From the NCBI GenBank assembly GCA_964433675.1, contig CAYSSJ010000009.1, positions 45,907 through 109,906 on the forward strand: a DNA stretch of 64,000 nucleotides, written 5' to 3'. Made by a program: the position numbers and the translations under genes. The stretch comes from CAYSSJ01 sp964433675. GTDB lineage: Bacteria > Cloacimonadota > Cloacimonadia > Cloacimonadales > TCS61. The notes under the pieces are model-generated. The model did not search any database. It worked only from the letters and a program-made list of their open reading frames with translations, and had not been told where the DNA came from. Below are positions 61,592 to 64,000 of the stretch, in pieces (positions within the stretch are counted from its first letter, which is position 1; every line of letters starts with the position of its first letter).

Positions 61592-63703
61592 TTATTTCAT
61601 CAGCAGCATTTTTTTGGCGCTCAGGTGATTATCAGTCGAGATTTGATACAGATAAACCCCGCTGGCGACATTTTGACCGGCATTATTTTTGCCATTCCAT
61701 ATCACACTATGTTCACCGGCAGGCATTTGTTCGTTTAGCAGAGTTTTCACCTTCTGCCCGCGAATATTGAAGATCTCGATGCTAACAGATTCGGATTGCT
61801 GCATACTGAAAGAGATAGTAGTTTCCGGGTTGAACGGATTGGGATAATTTTGGTGCAAAACTACCGGTTTGGCTATCAACTCATCATCAGCTTGCGATGG
61901 AGGTGGATTATGAAAGTCGATATCGATAGCGGCATACATTATTTCTGCACCGGGAGCACCATTTCCCATGACAGAAGAACCGAAAATATGATCATCTAAG
62001 AAGAAGAGGTGCATCCTTCCCCATCCTTCTCCCATATCTTCTATTCTAGCAGAAGGATAGACATAAACCGGGAGCATGCCGAACAATTCGGGAGTTTCGT
62101 TGCTATTTAGTGAGATAGTTCCTGACCAAGTTTCCCCATTATCATTTGAAAGAGCTATAAGAGTCTCGGGAACTTCAGCCCAGTCTTCATATCCTGCTAT
62201 TCCTTCAAAGGCATATTTATTCTTCAAGCCATCATGCCAGACAGCGGCAAGCCAGCCGTTATCTTCATTAACAGCCACCTTATGTTTATTCTCATGAAAA
62301 GCATCTTCTACATCATGATAATATACCGGATAGCCATTTTCCATAATCACATATCCATCATCATCATGTTCTATGCCTTCGCCGTGAGGATCCCAGGGTA
62401 ATACGGGAGTATTATGATATAGATCGGGATCGCCTACCAATCCGATATTGTAAAAGGTAAATTCATCTGTATCGAAGTCGAATATAAATACCTTGGGATA
62501 ACCGAAATACGAGTAGAAAGAGTTAGTTGGCACCTGATTCTCATCACTTGCCTGCAGCCACATATTATGCACTGTCATCAGTTTGGAATCATCATCATAG
62601 AAAAGTGAATTTTGATGATTGGAATAGAACACACCCCAATAGAGCTCTTCACCGTCGTTCAGGTCGAAATACGGCGTCCCATCTGCATTGAGCGGATTCT
62701 CGGTTTCACCAAGTCCGAAATAGCTCGGAATACTATGATATTCCCATTCGCCTTCGCCATAATTGTGGTTTACAAATACAAAAAGTTCCTCGTCCAGCGG
62801 TGAAGCATTCTCATCACCGTCTAAGATGATGTTGTATCCGAAATAAGCAACTTTACCATCGTCGGAAACGGCCATATTCTTGAAAGGACGGCGCAAGCCT
62901 TGCAGATGCCATTCATCCATCAGTGGCACACTGGTATAATTCCAGTCCAGATCGGTTTGACTTATCAAATCGCTTTCATCAAAATCCGCATAAGCTATGA
63001 TTACATTTTCGGAAGGTCCGGCGGTTACCGGATTGTCTTCTGCATTATCAGCTGAGACATAGACTCTTTGACGTCCCGGCTCTGGTGATGGACCAATAAA
63101 CATAACCGGCCAGATAAACTCATTACCTTCAAATGCAGGATTGGGATGTTGAGATTCATCAGGATCAATCATTTCCACGGGCTGCATCCATAAACCGGGA
63201 GTTTGCATCATGCTATATACATCATACGAATATACAACTGCCAGATCGACATTATTTTCCATCAGGCGGTGCCAAGCTACTAATGGATTTCCACTTTGTT
63301 TATGCATATCAATACTTACGAATCCTTCATTTCTTTCGACTGTGGATATGCGATCGGAAATATCAATCTCGCCATACTGATTGACATAAGCGTACCAAGC
63401 TCGACGGGTAGCTTCTGCAGTCTCTCTGGAAGTGTATGCGATATATATTCCGTCTGCCGCGGGTGACTGCAATTTGATCGGAGTACTATTGTAGCCTCCG
63501 GGCATGTAATCATAAAAAGTAGTACCTAAAATTGTCGGATCGACTACAAATTCGTAATGCCTTTGCTGCTCAATAGTTGGTTGTGGAGCATTCCTGATCT
63601 GCATTTCGATTGGTTCATAGACAACCGGATTTTGTAAAAAATCGTCTGAAGCTGTCAAACCGACCGTCATCACCACCATGAATAATAGTACAATTTTTCT
63701 CAT
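61592..63703 (-). CDS. Large exported Asp-box protein with C-terminal sorting domain
   Basis: A 703-residue protein of unknown function. The signal peptide is about residues 1-18 (ending LTAS). The body has propeller-like repeats rich in Asp, Trp and Tyr. One clear Asp-box, LSNDNGETWSG, near residue 520 suggests a sialidase/BNR-type beta-propeller fold. No catalytic Arg triad was identified. The tail is a sorting domain: NYPNPFNPETTISFSM, GQKVKTLL, SGVYLYQI and KMLLMK. I prefer the second of two adjacent ATGs (63703), five bases after GGAGG; the first is at 63706, only two bases from it. The gene is followed inward by a convergent hairpin. Function could be glycan binding or simple surface display. 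Confidence 0.72.
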   Translation of the reverse strand: MRKIVLLFMVVMTVGLTASDDFLQNPVVYEPIEMQIRNAPQPTIEQQRHYEFVVDPTILGTTFYDYMPGGYNSTPIKLQSPAADGIYIAYTSRETAEATRRAWYAYVNQYGEIDISDRISTVERNEGFVSIDMHKQSGNPLVAWHRLMENNVDLAVVYSYDVYSMMQTPGLWMQPVEMIDPDESQHPNPAFEGNEFIWPVMFIGPSPEPGRQRVYVSADNAEDNPVTAGPSENVIIAYADFDESDLISQTDLDWNYTSVPLMDEWHLQGLRRPFKNMAVSDDGKVAYFGYNIILDGDENASPLDEELFVFVNHNYGEGEWEYHSIPSYFGLGETENPLNADGTPYFDLNDGEELYWGVFYSNHQNSLFYDDDSKLMTVHNMWLQASDENQVPTNSFYSYFGYPKVFIFDFDTDEFTFYNIGLVGDPDLYHNTPVLPWDPHGEGIEHDDDGYVIMENGYPVYYHDVEDAFHENKHKVAVNEDNGWLAAVWHDGLKNKYAFEGIAGYEDWAEVPETLIALSNDNGETWSGTISLNSNETPELFGMLPVYVYPSARIEDMGEGWGRMHLFFLDDHIFGSSVMGNGAPGAEIMYAAIDIDFHNPPPSQADDELIAKPVVLHQNYPNPFNPETTISFSMQQSESVSIEIFNIRGQKVKTLLNEQMPAGEHSVIWNGKNNAGQNVASGVYLYQISTDNHLSAKKMLLMK

Positions 63704-63706
63704 CAT

Positions 63707-64000
63707 TTCCTCCTTTTCTTTATCTGGATATTTTCCTTAATACACCTTATGCCTCTTCTGTGAATGAGCTGAGTTTCACTTTGGTGTATTTCTATCATTT
63801 CTTTAATTCCTGTCAAATCTTTTTTTCATGACACATGAAAACATTATATTTATTCTTCTAAACATCCAACCATATCCATAAACCTCTAAACCCTCAACCC
63901 TATGCTTCTCTTCCAATAAAATTCCATGAGTATCGGCGAATAAAATCATCAATTTATTTCTTTCTGTTTTTCCGAAGACAAGATGATATCTTGTCCTACG
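63707..64000. other. Upstream region with hairpin and repeat element
   Basis: This 294-base edge region contains a perfect hairpin TTTTCATG-ACA-CATGAAAA (63823-63841) and a TTGACA box on the minus strand (63816-63811). The inverted copy of the dispersed repeat occupies 63881-64000. No gene is visible. Confidence 0.6.
63881..64000 (-). repeat. Dispersed repeat element, copy 2 (inverted, cut by window end)
   Basis: Its reverse complement aligns with 35029-35152, sharing CGTAGGACAAGATATCATCT, ACTCATGGA and TTTTATTGGAAGAGAAGCA. The GACAAGAT/ATCTTGTC hairpin is at 63977-63995. The true end of the element may lie beyond the window. Confidence 0.85.

Overview
The window looks like a chromosomal contig from an AT-rich, Gram-negative anaerobe of the Fibrobacterota-Chlorobiota-Bacteroidota (FCB) superphylum. 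Candidatus Cloacimonadota is the best guess, at moderate confidence. The main clue is five exported proteins that share a type IX-like C-terminal sorting domain: an NYPNPFNPxTTI-like motif, then GQKV, SGVY/SGIY and a basic KMLLLK-like end. Outer-membrane porins and a TonB receptor confirm an outer membrane. Several promoters also look Bacteroidota-like. There is no rRNA, CRISPR array, transposase or phage gene. Two tRNAs and one clear cobalamin riboswitch are present.

Layout. 0-10 kb: mgtE (+), then a minus-strand group with GrpB, a membrane-anchored glycerophosphodiesterase, a PP2C phosphatase, a very large PPDK-like dikinase and a long GAPDH. 10-16 kb (+): M16 peptidase, N-formylglutamate amidohydrolase-like gene, tRNA-Gly(CCC), exported agmatine/peptidylarginine deiminase and ogt. 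16-25 kb (-): after a SPOR lipoprotein and tRNA-Arg(ACG) comes a tight phosphate/polyphosphate operon: ArsR-like regulator, CYTH-like protein, Ppx, fused TctC-TctB, TctA, PhoU-like DUF47, PiT and an OprO/P-like porin. 25-35 kb (+): a PLP enzyme, ABC-F ATPase, MATE pump, a C25 (gingipain)-like protein without its catalytic Cys, and a GLUG-repeat surface protein lying between long direct repeats.

35-45 kb (-) is a nine-gene housekeeping/envelope operon: Gx transporter, PBP1A, GT2-like protein, GlmU-like protein, PSP1, RlmN, DeoC, tandem-domain ThyX and FolA. 45-55 kb holds SerC, a two-part vitamin B12 uptake locus and a divergent Fe-S module. The B12 locus has a riboswitch, BtuF and BtuC on one side, and BtuD, a TonB receptor and a sorted beta-propeller on the other. 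The Fe-S module is Rrf2, a divergent cysteine desulfurase and an IscU-MIP18 fusion. 55-64 kb (+) carries an OpuA-type glycine betaine importer with its own outer-membrane barrel, then an MthK-like K+ channel coupled to a separate cyclic-nucleotide-binding protein. A sorted Asp-box protein (-) closes the window.

The most interesting signals are four. (1) A tripartite tricarboxylate-type transporter is built into a phosphate/polyphosphate operon. (2) The B12 locus carries a BtuG-like propeller that uses a sorting domain instead of a lipid anchor. (3) The GLUG gene is a cassette between near-identical repeats, and a related repeat family recurs inverted at the window edge. (4) A potential dikinase/PP2C phosphatase pair. 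All functions are inferred from motifs and context; no database search was run.
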